From: Asterias rubens
Taxonomy: Eukaryota > Echinodermata > Asteroidea > Forcipulatida > Asteriidae
Direction of reading: 5' to 3'
Length of the DNA: 64,000 nt
NCBI RefSeq assembly: GCF_902459465.1
Contig: NC_047078.1
Location: 9,262,333 to 9,326,332, forward strand
The translations under genes were made by a program, and so were the position numbers. This document shows, in pieces, positions 1-11,900 of the stretch. The notes beneath the pieces were generated by a model. The model saw only the letters and a program-made list of their open reading frames with translations. It made no database searches and was not told the DNA's origin. Position 1 is the stretch's first letter, and each line of letters starts with the position of its first letter.

Positions 1-753
1 ACCAACAAAACAACAACAAAATCACAATAGGTAACAAATTAATTATTACAGTCCCTTTATTTAATGCTTCGCCAAGTGAGATTTCTGTTGTCAATATACC
101 TTATGCATATGACGTCATATGAGGAGGAACGAGAGAAAATGTAACACCATTTAGTAAAAACTGGCAGCACTTGTTTCCAAAGACGAAACATCACTTTGTT
201 AAGTTCAATTAAACCGTCTGCACTTATTAACATAATAGTATAACTCGTTTTCAATGTCCACAGAATTGTCATACTACTCCTTGAGGGTTGCCCTAAATTC
301 AACATTTACCAAATAATTAACAAGTCGACATGTGAACTACATTTTTATTTTAAGAAAATGTGCCCTATAAATCGGGAAGAGGAGGTGGTGGTAATTAAAG
401 ATATTCCAATTATTGCAACTTGGCTAAAGCAACGAATACTGTGTACATTTTTTACTTCCATATAAATAAATGAACTTTTATATTAATGTGTCCATCTTAG
501 TTAAAACAATTATTAGTAACAATGTTTTCCTCCGTCTTCAAACGCTTTGACTGCTGTCAAAATGACGTCGTCCATTACTAGTATCAAAAATAAATAATTT
601 CGTTTTAGTATTTTTTTTTCTACGTTGGTGAAGAGATATACATGACTATGTTCATCGTATGTTAGCAAGAAATTCAAACCCATAAATAAACAATTTTACA
701 TTATTATAATAGTGTATTCGCACAATATCAAGATACTTAGTTGAAAGGCTCTG
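1..753. other. AT-rich intergenic stretch, nothing recognised
   Basis: No coding exon, RNA gene or inverted-repeat element could be recognised. The short open frames here have no protein-like composition. Confidence 0.5.
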
Positions 754-1004
754 GGTCGATTTCACAAAGAGCTAGGACTAGTCCTGCATGGATAGTCCTA
801 AGTTAAGACGAGTAACTGGTCCTAACTCGAGATAAGACTAGTCCTAACTCTTTGTGAAATCCACCCCAGGGGTCGATTTCACAAAGAGTTAGGAATAAAC
901 CCAAAAGATATACAAAATTGCATGGATAGTCCTAAGTTAGGACGAGTAATTGGTCCTAACTCGAGTTAAGACCAGTCCTAACTCTTTGTGAAATCCACCC
1001 CTGG
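754..1004. repeat. Two adjacent foldback elements, family D
   Basis: Two neighbouring copies (about 754-866 and 870-1004) of a short inverted-repeat element. The ends read as a stretch containing TTTCACAAAGAG, with the complement CTCTTTGTGAAA at the far end. The arms are built from repeated AGTTAGGACTAGTCC-like blocks. Related copies lie near 19343, 28265, 40447 and 63550. There is no coding capacity, so this is a non-autonomous DNA element or foldback repeat of unknown class. Confidence 0.75.
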
Positions 1005-1504
1005 ACACTTTGGGTAATATTTCCAAAGACCAATATTCTCACTTGGTGTATCCCAACACATGCATAACATACCACTCTACGAACATTGAAATCAATTTGT
1101 CATCTAAGTTGTGAGCACCGCGGGGTCGACCCAGGGAAGCTAATCGAACGCACCCTAAATAAACTCTCATAGCACTCACTGCAAAATGCAAAGTATTTAA
1201 AAAAATACACGAGCAATGCTAAGAAATCGCAGCTTGTTTACATCAGTAGAGGGAATATTGTTCATCGACTCTTGAACTTCCATCCTCTGTTCAATTTGAT
1301 ATGGAGAGTCCCCGGGCCAGTCGAATTTTTTCCCCATCCAGGCCAAAACACCCCTACACATATGTATGTTTTCCAAATAATGTCAGAGCATCATTCTTTA
1401 AGAATGTCCTTACACCGTGCAAATGTCCCTGTAGCATTTTGCAAGGTTTAGTGGTGTATAATTAATAGCGTGCACCCGTATGTACAATTTGTACCTTTTC
1501 AATA

Positions 1505-1846
1505 TTAAAGGTAGTGTACACTTTTGGTAGTTGTCAAAGACCGGTCTTCTCTCTTGGTGTATCTCAAAATATGCACAAAATAACAAACCTGTAAAAATTT
1601 GAGCTCAATTGGTCGTCGAAGTTGCGAGATAATAATGAAAGAAAAAACACCCTTAATTGTCACACGAAATTGTATTTTTTCCGGTGCTTGATTTTGAGAC
1701 CTCAAATTTCTCGAAAACTACGTGACTTCAGAGGGGCCGTTTCTCACAATGTTTTATTCCATCAACCTCTCCCCATTACTCGACCACGTAAGGTTTTATG
1801 CTAATACTTATTTTGAGTAATAACCAATAGTGTCCACTGCCTTTAA
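1505..1846. mobile_element. TTAA-flanked MITE, family A copy
   Basis: A copy of the dominant element of this window. It runs from TTAA to TTAA, with inverted ends related to AGGCAGTGGACACTATTGG, here diverged at the left end. The interior carries the usual stretch with a short internal inverted repeat built on GAGACCTCA. It is non-coding. The TTAA target suggests mobilisation by a piggyBac-type transposase, which is inference. Confidence 0.8.
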
Positions 1847-1898
1847 ACAGCGCCACCATAGTTTGAACCTCCAGAGCCAACAAATTATTGGAAACTTA

Positions 1899-2052
1899 GG
1901 GTGCGTTCGTTTAGCTTCCCTGGGTCGACCCCGGTGTGTGACGGTTTTTTTTTTTCCAGGACGAACGTGTGCAGATAATTACACACGTTCGTCCTGGAAG
2001 AAAAAACCGCCACACACCGGGGTCGACCCAGGGAAGCTAAACGAACGCACCC
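1899..2052. mobile_element. Near-perfect foldback element, family F
   Basis: A 154-bp near-perfect palindrome. The left arm starts GGGTGCGTTCGTTTAGCTTC and the right arm ends with its complement. The arms are about 70 bp with a short AT-rich centre, and the copy looks young. Longer relatives with the same terminal motif lie at 2311-2546, 8707-8957 and 60756-62030. A single end is present near 1113-1157. Confidence 0.8.
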
Positions 2053-2289
2053 ATAACATGCTTTACTGGTCCCCTGTACTGAAAGACAGGTCTTGCAAGA
2101 AAACACATGTGCGACCGATTTAACTGCAAACCTTCAGAACCATGAAGGCCATGTGACACGATGCGAGGTCAAAGTGATTATGGGCGTGGGGATGGGCTCA
2201 ACGGCAGCTCTCTGGGCGAAGCCACCCGAATTGTCAGGTCATGACGTCCTACTGTTACTGTTTAAAATCGTGTTTCTCTGACTATGAGA

Positions 2290-2550
2290 CATTTGCTACA
2301 CGGATGCGTCCAATGCGCTTCACTTGGTCAACCCCGGTCTGCCATTCCTCCATGCTTTGACAGGCTCACCTGGGTCAGCCCCCAGTGCACTGCTTGTTGT
2401 AGAGTGGGTCACTTGGGGGTGAACTGAGGTGCATGCCGTCACCACGAGAGGGCGAGTGTGATCGTTCGATTGGCTCTTGTCAGGGGCTCACCCGAGTGAG
2501 CACTGCGGGGTCGATCGACACTGGGAAGCTAATCGAAAGCACCCACAATG
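2290..2550. mobile_element. Family F element, diverged copy
   Basis: The ends resemble the family F termini (a GGATGCGTCCAA-like left end, and GGGAAGCTAATCGAAAGCAC on the right). The interior is GC-richer, with repeated CAGGGGCTCACC-type blocks shared with the copy at 8707-8957. Non-coding. Confidence 0.6.
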
Positions 2551-2559
2551 ATTCGGGGC

Positions 2560-3425
2560 AAGCTTTTAGGGTAGTTACGTAAGAGACAGTGAACACTCAC
2601 CGTACACAATTCTTGAATAGGTGTGTTTGGCATAATGGTACAATTTAGACTATACATGCTTCGTTCGCCCATACATCATAAAACAGTTTGTCATTGTTGA
2701 ACCATTTATATGCTATAAAAGGGGTCTGAAACAAAAGTTGGTGTTTAGTTAAAAAAGAATAAGCTTACCATTGAGAAGTGAGGCTTACATGGGATAGAAG
2801 CATGGTGATGTTTCCCCCTCTTGGCGAGGGTTATACTTCCGGTATGGCAGGAGACTCCGTCCCCCGGAGATTATGTCCCTTTTCGAAACCACGACTTGGG
2901 CTTTGGTTTCGGCTACAGGCTCCGTCCTGAAGTCTGAAGCCATGAGCGCGTACGAAAAACATGCGCAATATTGTCAAAACAACCGCGGGGCCAAGCTAGC
3001 CTCAGCCGAATCTGGAGCCTGTAAGCCGTGGATTCGCTGTCTCCCGTACTGCCAACTGTTTACCAATACTTATGATGGCGCCCTCTCTTGAAACAACCAC
3101 AGTGAGCCCAGGTAAATTTCCCGCTTGGAAAGATTTTGACCCAGAGTTTAGCTCGTCAGTTATTATTAATTTAAACAAGACACCGTAAAAAACGACCTCA
3201 TTATTGAAATCAGTGAAAAACGTTCGCAGTGTCATAGTACTTTATTGCATTTTATTTTGCATAAATACATGAAGTTTGTAAACACAGTCTGTGATCACAT
3301 TAAACATAATAATTATTTCGGTTATTCTGTTGGGTTACGATGTCTTCAACCACCGTATTACATTATTGCAAACTCAAACAACCAACGTAGCTTTCCAAAG
3401 TCGCCATTGGGAAACTTATGTGGAT
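2560..3425. repeat. Repeat-derived stretch with a CGGCTT-type inverted repeat
   Basis: About 2840-3040 carries an inverted-repeat element. Blocks such as GGCTTTGG and GGCTCCGTCC on the left face TGGAGCC-type blocks on the right. A second copy with the same layout lies at about 48110-48260, so this is a dispersed element. The open frames across it are by-products. Nothing else was recognised up to 3425. Confidence 0.5.
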
Positions 3426-3900
3426 GCTAGGTGGCGGCAGACTTATCAGGGCCAATTTTCATAGAGCTGCTAAGCATGCTTATCATGAAATTTCTTCCTT
3501 TGATAAAACAAAGAACGCCAACCAATTTCCACGCGATTTTCAGGACAAGCAAACAAAAGCTGAATACCAGTAACAAGAAATATGCAACACTCGGACGTTT
3601 GGTTGGTAATTCTGGTTTTATCAAGGAAGACATTTTATGCTTAGCAGCTCTTTGAAATTGGGCCCTTATTGCAAACACTCGGTACGTGCGTGTTAGGCGT
3701 GGAATGTGATGCATGCTGGTCTATCTCTAGCTAGACCAGCATGTACCCCCATTCAACCGTAATAAGCGCTTGCGCAATGGGTTTTTGGAAAAAGGTCTAT
3801 TCAAATTATTTTCGGTAAAGTGCGTGTGTCCAGAACTACGTTAACAACGGAGATATACCTAATAAATCTGCTGCCACCTAGCGTTTCAAAGTCGCCATTA
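3426..3900. repeat. Composite of foldback families E and G
   Basis: An outer pair of ends related to GCTAGGTGGCGGCAGACTTA (about 3429) and TCTGCTGCCACCTAGCG (about 3870) belongs to family G. Inside it, 3449-3664 is a family E foldback, with ends reading CATAGAGCTGCTAAGCA and the complement near 3640. This is consistent with E inserted into G. Confidence 0.6.
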
Positions 3901-4189
3901 CATCATGAATTTAAAAATGTACATAAATTGCATTAATTACATTATTTTAAAAAAAAATTGTTTAAAGAACTTTTGAAGTCAGATATTGATATACACAATA
4001 TATCGTGTTTAAAAAGAGAAATCTCACGTGACCAAATAAGAGAAATGTTAAAATTACATAATTTTTATTATATTTTACTTTTATAGTAGACAACTATAGG
4101 GCACAATCGTTAAGAAAACTTTGCATTGCTTTTATGGTAGTTTTGAAATAGTTATGGGTCTTCACAATGTCACAAACCTGCTCCGTATG

Positions 4190-4358
4190 AGCAATACTAG
4201 CATAGCATGAAGCTTATTCTTGGAGGAATTGTTTCGGGGTCCACTTCCTGATGAGTTGAGTTATTTTAAAACAAGCAATACTAACATAGCATGAAGCTTG
4301 TTCTTGGAGGAATTGTTTCGCGGTCCACCTCCCGATGAGTTGAGTTATTTTAAAACAA
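4190..4358 (+). repeat. 84-bp tandem duplication
   Basis: Two head-to-tail copies of an about 84-bp unit containing GCATAGCATGAAGCTT and GATGAGTTGAGTTATTTTAA. They differ at only a few bases, so the duplication is recent. Confidence 0.8.
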
Positions 4359-4718
4359 GGCACTGGACACTATTGGCAATTACTCAAAATAATTGTAACA
4401 ACTTTATACTTGGTTACCAGCAATGGGGGGAGCTGTTGATAGTTTTCAGCCCAACATTGTGAGAAACAGCTTCCTCTGAAGTATGTAGTTTTGAGAAAGA
4501 GATTTCTCACTGAAATAATAAAAATACTGAAGCCTTTTAGTAGCTACATCTGAAAGCACTCGTAATATAGCAAGGGTGTTTTATCGTTTATTATTCTCTT
4601 GCAACTTCGATATGAACAATTGAGCCAAAATTTTCACAGATTTTCGATGCATATGTTTGGATGCACCAAGTGAGAGTACTGGTCGTTGACAATTACCAAA
4701 TGTGTCCTGTACCTTTAA
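4354..4718. mobile_element. TTAA MITE, diverged family A subtype
   Basis: The ends resemble family A (AAGGCACTGGACACTATTGG on the left, CCAAATGTGTCC on the right), but the interior differs and lacks the GAGACCTCA inverted repeat. It forms a subfamily with copies near 22690, 47395 and 49668. Confidence 0.65.
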
Positions 4719-5091
4719 ACCGATGTAAAAAGAAGTTGAGTTAGAATTAAAAACAAACCAGTAGAGTTATTAAAAAAATGGTTCTCTTTACAATTTAAAA
4801 CTGTCAACACTGTTAAATCCTGCAATGTCAACTGTTATAGTCCATTGTGAATTATTAAAAATTAGGGGGAACAGGATTGAGGTTTAAAACGCTTCATAAA
4901 AAAATTAGTTTCAATTGTTTCGCACCAGAATTATAGTTATTAGTTACATAATTATCATGTTCATGTCATATTTTATTGCAATATCAATAACACATGGTTG
5001 CAATAGCACTCTGTACTAAAGCTAAAGACGTCAGGTTTTATTTTGAGCAAAGATGACGTCATTGGTACAGAGTGCTTAAAAGTTTCGTATG

Positions 5092-5404
5092 GCCCGGTCA
5101 CCCAACAAGCCCCGATAACGAGAAAAAATGCACGCCCTCGATTGGTTGAATAAGCGTGGGCGTATTCTGCGTGGAGCAATGGGAGACTTTGGAACGCTAG
5201 GTGGCAGCAGACTTACCAGGTAAATTTCCATTGTTAACGTACTTCTGAGCATGCGCACATTACCAGGAACCCCGGATTTTACCTGGTAAGTCTGCTGCCA
5301 CCAAGCGTCCCAAAAGTCTCCCATTCAATTCAACCATTCGAGGGCGTGCATTTTTATCGCTCTCATTTTCGTTCTCGTTATCGGAGCCTGTGTGACCGGG
5401 CCTT
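5092..5404. mobile_element. Inverted-repeat element with a nested family G foldback
   Basis: The outer ends read GGCCCGGTCAC and GTGACCGGGCC and continue inward through CGATAACGAG and its complement. Inside, about 5196-5318 is a separate foldback whose arms read CGCTAGGTGGCAGCAGACTT and its near complement. The inner element appears to have inserted into the outer one. Non-coding. Confidence 0.7.
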
Positions 5405-5939
5405 TAGTGCCTTGTCACACGAAGCAACTTTTACAAGCAACTTGGAGGCAACCAATTGCAGTACATACCACAGGACCACTTTGGTAGCACATGAGTTCAA
5501 ATAATGTCTTACGATCCCCAATAAATATATGTGAGCATTCAAATGAGAATGCCCTTTCTTGACGTGCTTGATCACAAGTTACATTAATTTTGAATTTCTC
5601 GGACTATAGAGACAGTTGATATGACATAATAATTCCGGGCAAGCCTTTGCGTAGTAATGTAAGAGACGGTGAACACCCATACACTCTGGTACCAAGGTTT
5701 GCTTATCTGGAGGTTGCTATGTTAAAGCTTGCCCTGAACCAATTGACATATAAACTGCAGTCTGAGGAACTCAAATGCAGTGGTACTTTGTGACTAAACA
5801 AGTCATTGTACCAGACAATATTCAAACCTTACTCTCCAATGGGGCTCCTCATAGTCCTTGCAAAGAGTCAAGACCTGTCTTCCAAGCCTCGTTATGGCTA
5901 CATTGACATACACAGGGGGACAAACTGCGCCATTACTGT

Positions 5940-8900
5940 TTATAGTTGACGTCGTTTTCGGTGGTACTCCACACAGCATATGATGAGCATAAGAAACACA
6001 GCGACACTCTGAACAAGCCCAAGCACGATGAAGGAAACGTCATAGCTTCCATATTGATCAAATAGCCAACCTGATAAACACAAGTCAATAAATGAAAATG
6101 AATAAATGAATCAATTTATAAAAACAATAAATACCGTAGTCGTTTCGGACCCCCTTGTGCGGCACCTTTTTGGAACCTTGTGGGGCACCTAGTTTGCACC
6201 TTGTGGGGCACCTTGTGGGGCACCTTGTGGTGCATGCAGACTGTGGGCACCTTGTGTGATGGGGCACATGATGGGGCAGATTGTGGGGAAGCTTAGGGTG
6301 CACCTGCACCTTGTGGGCACGTTTTGGTGCACCTTGTGGGGGATACCTTGTGGGGCACTTTGAGGGCACCTTGTGGACACATTGTGGGCACTTCGTGGTG
6401 CACCTTTTCGGTACCTTGTGGGGCACTTTGTGGGGATACCTTGTTGGGCACTTTGAGGGCACCTTGTGGACACATTGTGCACCTTTTCGGTACCTTGTGG
6501 GGCACTTTGTGGGGATACCTTGTGGGGCACCTTGAGGCCACCTTGTGGACACCTTGTGGGCACTTTCTGGTAATTTTAACATAACTTTGGGTTGTAGGGT
6601 TTTGTGGTATACAATTGTTTACCGCAAATGGGTTGTAGCGTTTTGTGATTTACCTGTTATAAATCCAGCAAGCATTCGTCCAATCCCAGCAAAACCATAC
6701 GACCATCCTAACGCATTGGCGAATTTCTCAACTCCAACAGCATTCTTGACTACTACGACGGATATAGGGAAGTATACCCCACTAGCCAGTCCATAAGTCA
6801 ACGATGCGATGGTAAGGGTCGCAAAGGTTTTCAGTAAAGGGTCCACCATTAGGGACCCAGCAGCCACTACAGCCGCGATGGTTAGAAGGTGGGTGGCTGT
6901 TAAGATCTTCCTGTCCACTAGGATACCATGCAAGGCCCGGGAAAAGATGTTGGTGACACCAGCTATGGAGGCCAGGAGCGTAGCACCCATTGGCGTAATC
7001 CCTTTCTCAATAGCGTGTGGAATCAAATAGACAAGCCAGCCCATATACGCGAAACGTCCACAGACCTGAACAACCATGAGTAGCAAAAAAGATGGATCTT
7101 TGAACAGCGACAGGGCAAGGATCTCACCCTTGAATTTACAGCATCCTCCTCCTGATTCAGAGTCTCCAGACACGCCCCCTCCACCTGGTGTGACGTCATC
7201 ATCAATGTCGTTACTAGAATCGATACTGTTGGTTTCGTCATTGTTCGAGGGGAGTCTCTGGTATCGACGCCCCTGTCCTTTCATCCCTGTTGACAAATGG
7301 AGCGGTCTGAGTAGCGCTCCACATACAGCCACGTTGAATGTCATAGCACCGATCACGGAGAGGGCTCCCCTCCACCCGTAACAATCAATCAAAAGTTGGG
7401 AAAGAGGGGCAAGTGTCAAGATGCCCACCCCTGATCCAGAATAGGCGAGTCCATTCGCCATGCTGTAGCGCTTGTCAAAGTACCGACTAATCATGGTTAA
7501 ACTGGGGGTGAGTGCAAGACCTAACCCGACACCTGGATACACGAAAACAAAAACACAAAGAAATATGGAGTTTTTATATTGAATCTCAATCAACCACAAA
7601 ATATATTCCGCCTGATTGAAAACATATAGACTTTAGAATGTCTTTTTATGAGTTTGTTTCATTGAAATTCAACCAACCTCAAAATATGTTCCACTTCATC
7701 GAAAACTAATTTGCGAGTTAGGTCGAGAAACATTTTTTTTTAGGCTTCACAAAAAGCAAAAAGGAATAACTAAAAATGTCATTACTTTTAAAGCCATTGG
7801 ACCCTTTCGGTACAGAAAAAAAATAAATAAAAGTTCACAGATTTACAAATAACTTACAGGGTTTACAGAAGTTAGTGGTGAAATGTTCTCTTGAAATATT
7901 ATTCCATGAAATGCTTTACTTTTTGAGAAAACGGTAAAACAATATCAATTCTCGATAGCGAGAACTACGGATTTATTTAAACACATGTCATGACACGGCG
8001 AAACGCGCGGATACAAGGGTGGGTTTTCCCGTTATTTTCTCCCGACTCCGATGACCGATTGAGCCTAAATGTTCATAGGTTTGTTATTTGATATAGAAGT
8101 TGTGATACACGAAGTGTGGACCTTGGACAATACTGTTTACCGAAAGGGTCCAGTGGCTTTAAAGTCTAGACTACCCCCATAATAACTTAAAAAAAAAAAA
8201 AAAAAAAAAACAGTTGGGAATGTGACAACTCAACCGGAATTCAGTAATGAATGATCTTCGAAAAAAAAGTACCGATCAAAATCAAAATGTGGAATGGTTA
8301 AATTCTTTCCATTATCGGCTTAAACTGAAACTCACACATGGTGTGAACAGTGTCATTGCACCGGCCCGAACAATATATGACGTCTGTACGCTATATTTAC
8401 AAAAGTACATTCTACGGTAGTTCTACCCCACTAAAAAAAAACAGCTCCTAGTTTCGCAATTTACAATTTTATACATTCTCAGGTTTTTTTAGAGGTTAAA
8501 CAACAAACAACATCATGAACACGCATTCAAATTCGCGCTTGTTTCTCTGATTTAAAACTTAATAATATTGGAAACTAAAACCGTTCCTTATTTAGGAATT
8601 GCTAAAGACTATAAATTGCTCGTGAGTTATAACACTTTAGGTTAACCCTGAAGAGTTGTTTTCCTTTTTCATTTTTAGACCGAGGTGTGTACACTGGCTG
8701 GCATATAGGGTGCGTTCGTTTGCTTCCCTGTGTCTGCCCCGGTCTGCCCCCGGTACGTTCGAATAGCTTTGACGTCACAGGGGCTCACCCGGGTCAGCCC
8801 CCAGTGCCCTGCTTGTGGAGTGTGTCACTTGGGGGCTGGCCCCAGGTACATGACGTCACTATGAGAGCGGTGAGCGATCGTTCGTTTAGCTCTTGTCAGG

Positions 8901-11900
8901 GGCTCACACGAGTGAGCACCGCCGGGTAGACACCCAGGGAAGCTAATCGAACGCACCAATAATTTGTTCACTTGTGCACGCGTCTATCCCCCTCGGGCCT
9001 GTGAGTGACCAGAAGTAGGCCCTATCATGAGTGAAGTTCCCTCAACCTTTGGCCTCAGGAAATAGGTCCATCTTTAGGTCACTCACAAAGTCCCTGGGGG
9101 AGTAGGAATGCTCTAGCGCCCCCAGCGGCCAATCCAATAACTATAATAATGACAAAGAACGACCAGACTTCCCCAAGTTCCCCCTTGTTTCACAATGGAA
9201 GTCTTGAGTTGAATGTCTTGTTCCCTGTGTACAATAGCAAAACTGTATTCTCACCCGGGTAGAAACCGTAAAGAACCAGACTATCTGGAAAGTAGACTAG
9301 ATTTTAATAGAAGATTTGTTTTAATCAGTTGTCAGCATCTTGCGCCACAGCACCTTGTAATCCGTTACATGGTGCTATAAATAATAATGACGTTATTGTA
9401 CAAAGTTAACAGATGTTTTTAACCGGAGTACCGTATTTTCCTGCGGATAAGACGCGTCTTATCTGATTTTTAGACCCCCCCCAAAAAAAACATCGATGCG
9501 TCTTATCTTTAGGTCTCATAATTCAAACGTATAGTCCCATTTTTATTGAGCGTCACAGAGTGAGTTGAAAAAGCATGCGATGTTTGGGAGTTGAGACTAA
9601 TATTTATATAAATCGAGTACTTGAAGAAACATAAATACCTGCAAAACTAAGCGACCAGGATAAATGCATCATAGTCCGAGCACCATAAGCTGCGACTACC
9701 AGCCCAGAGCCAGCAAACACGCCGCCAATTATTGCTACTGGACGGCAGCCAAATCGCTGACAGAGGGGTCCACTTATAAGACCTTTAAAAGAAAAAGACA
9801 AAAACAACTTTAATTTTTGTAGAATCTTAGAATAAGATCATTCACTCAATTGTAAATAGTTAAGGATAATATTTATTTAATATATTATACGGAGCTCCAT
9901 GAGTGCCATCCCACATATCGAGTTACCGACATGATTTAGCTCATCAAGACGACTTTAATTTTCGTGGAATAAGTTAACTTACCGACATATTTTATCTTGC
10001 TAAGTCGACTTATTCAAAACAATCAGTCGACTTACTGACATAATTTATCTCACAAGTCGACTCATATAAAATGATAAATCGTGACTGACATAATTTATCT
10101 CACCAAGTCGACTCATAATGATAAGTCATTTTACCGACATAATTTATCACAACAAACCGACTTGGGTCGACTAACTGACATAATTGATCCCACCAAGTCG
10201 ACTTACAGAAACTAAGACGTTGACTTATCACCACCTACCTACTGCGCCTACTCACCAGAACCAAATCTTCCGATCACAAACACCCATTTTATATAATCTC
10301 CACTGGCTTCCTGTTAAACATAGAATACAATTCAAAATCTTGCTTCTCACATTCAAGGCCCTCCATGGGTTAGCACCTTGCTACATTACACATCTTTTAC
10401 AACAACGAATAATCAGACCAGGCCTTAGATCATCATCATCACCACACATACTCTATGTTCCCAAAACTCGTCTGGCAAGTTACGGAGAACGTGCCTTTTC
10501 CAGCTGCACACCGCGTCTCTGGAATTCCTTGCCAGACGAGCTGAGGGACACACCTGATCTTTCTACTTTCAAACACAATCTCAAGTCTCATTTGTTTAAT
10601 TTGTCAGCTGACTAGCTTCCGGCGCCTTTGAATGAATCTATTCCAGATACTGCGCGCCTTATAAATGTTATGTTATTATTATTATTAGCTGTTCCGACCT
10701 ACCGTCGGAACAGGTGTTGTTTTCGTCGAGATTTTTATTATTTTTAGCTGTTCCGACCTACCGTCGGAACAGGTGTTGTTTTCGTCGAGATTTTTATTAT
10801 TTTTATTATTATTTTTATTATTATTTCATTTTATCACAGCATGCAAAAGAAAGATCTCATTTTCCTTTGTGCCGGTACACCCTCGATTTTTTAGCCCCCA
10901 AAACTAAAAAAATATTTCTTTTTGTAATATTTAAGTTAGATTCTTATCTTTATATCGATAGTGTTGCCTTTTCTTTTTCTCAAATGTTAGCCCAACATAA
11001 CCTGTGTGCATGCATGACACGATGATGTTTAAAAACACAGTAAGCGAAAAATGGTGATCATAAGCGCAGAGTTTGGTGGTTAAGAGTTCTGTGAAATCAA
11101 CTTGTACTAGATCAAACATCAAACCACCGACCCAAAAACAAATTTAAAATCGTAATTAATTAACCACGTGACCCATATTTGCATATTTAATTGTACAAGG
11201 GGACAAAGTTGTTGGAACTTCCTGTTGATGCTGACATCATGAGAACATCAGCATAAGTATTGGAATTGCACTACCTATTGAACCACTTGGAGTGTTCAAG
11301 GAGTCCAACACGTCAGTCTAGAGTCCAACTCTGATTGTAAAAGTCAATTCACGCATCATCTTCAATTTAATTTTATGCAACAAGCAAACTTGGAAATTTT
11401 CTGATTTTATTTCAAAGGGTAACATAAATGGCCGTTAGCAAACGGTTTCCAACAAAAACTACATGGTGTACGTGCACAATACTCTTACTGGCCTCAAGAA
11501 TTTACCTTTAGATAATAAATCAAGCATTCAGTTCAAAATGATAAAAGTTTGTTATTGCCACATTATTCAGCGAACCATGAATCATACACAGCTACTATTC
11601 ACAAGAAAATCTATGCGTGGAGGGTAACAGACAGCACACAATGGAACCGGAGTTTAACAATGACAATACCAAAAGTGCAATCGTCAGCCTTTAAAGTTTA
11701 TTATACATGGGGCTGATGGTGATCAAAAGGATAAAAGTCTGTTGTCGATACAACTTATATTCAAAAGAATATCCATATAATAGATTTGTCTGGTGTATAA
11801 ACTGATGTCCCAGCCATGTTTGTTCAGTTTTATCCTCCTAAGGCATTAAAAATAAACTTTATGACCCCAAGTTGACCTCTACTTCCGGGTCAACCAGAAG

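Noticed and set aside
6085..6582. Long open frames on both strands rich in Cys, Pro, Lys or Gly, Thr, Leu
   Set aside because: They follow from a 12-bp repeat period in a transporter intron. Flanking exons splice cleanly across them.
7533..7599. Met at 7599 as the transporter start
   Set aside because: This part is intron. The acceptor at 7533-7534 joins in phase to the 144-bp exon 9639-9782, restoring the conserved MCT sequence.
10184..10615. 143-codon frame as a host gene
   Set aside because: The sequence is the standard C-terminal tail of LINE ORF2 proteins, 5'-truncated.
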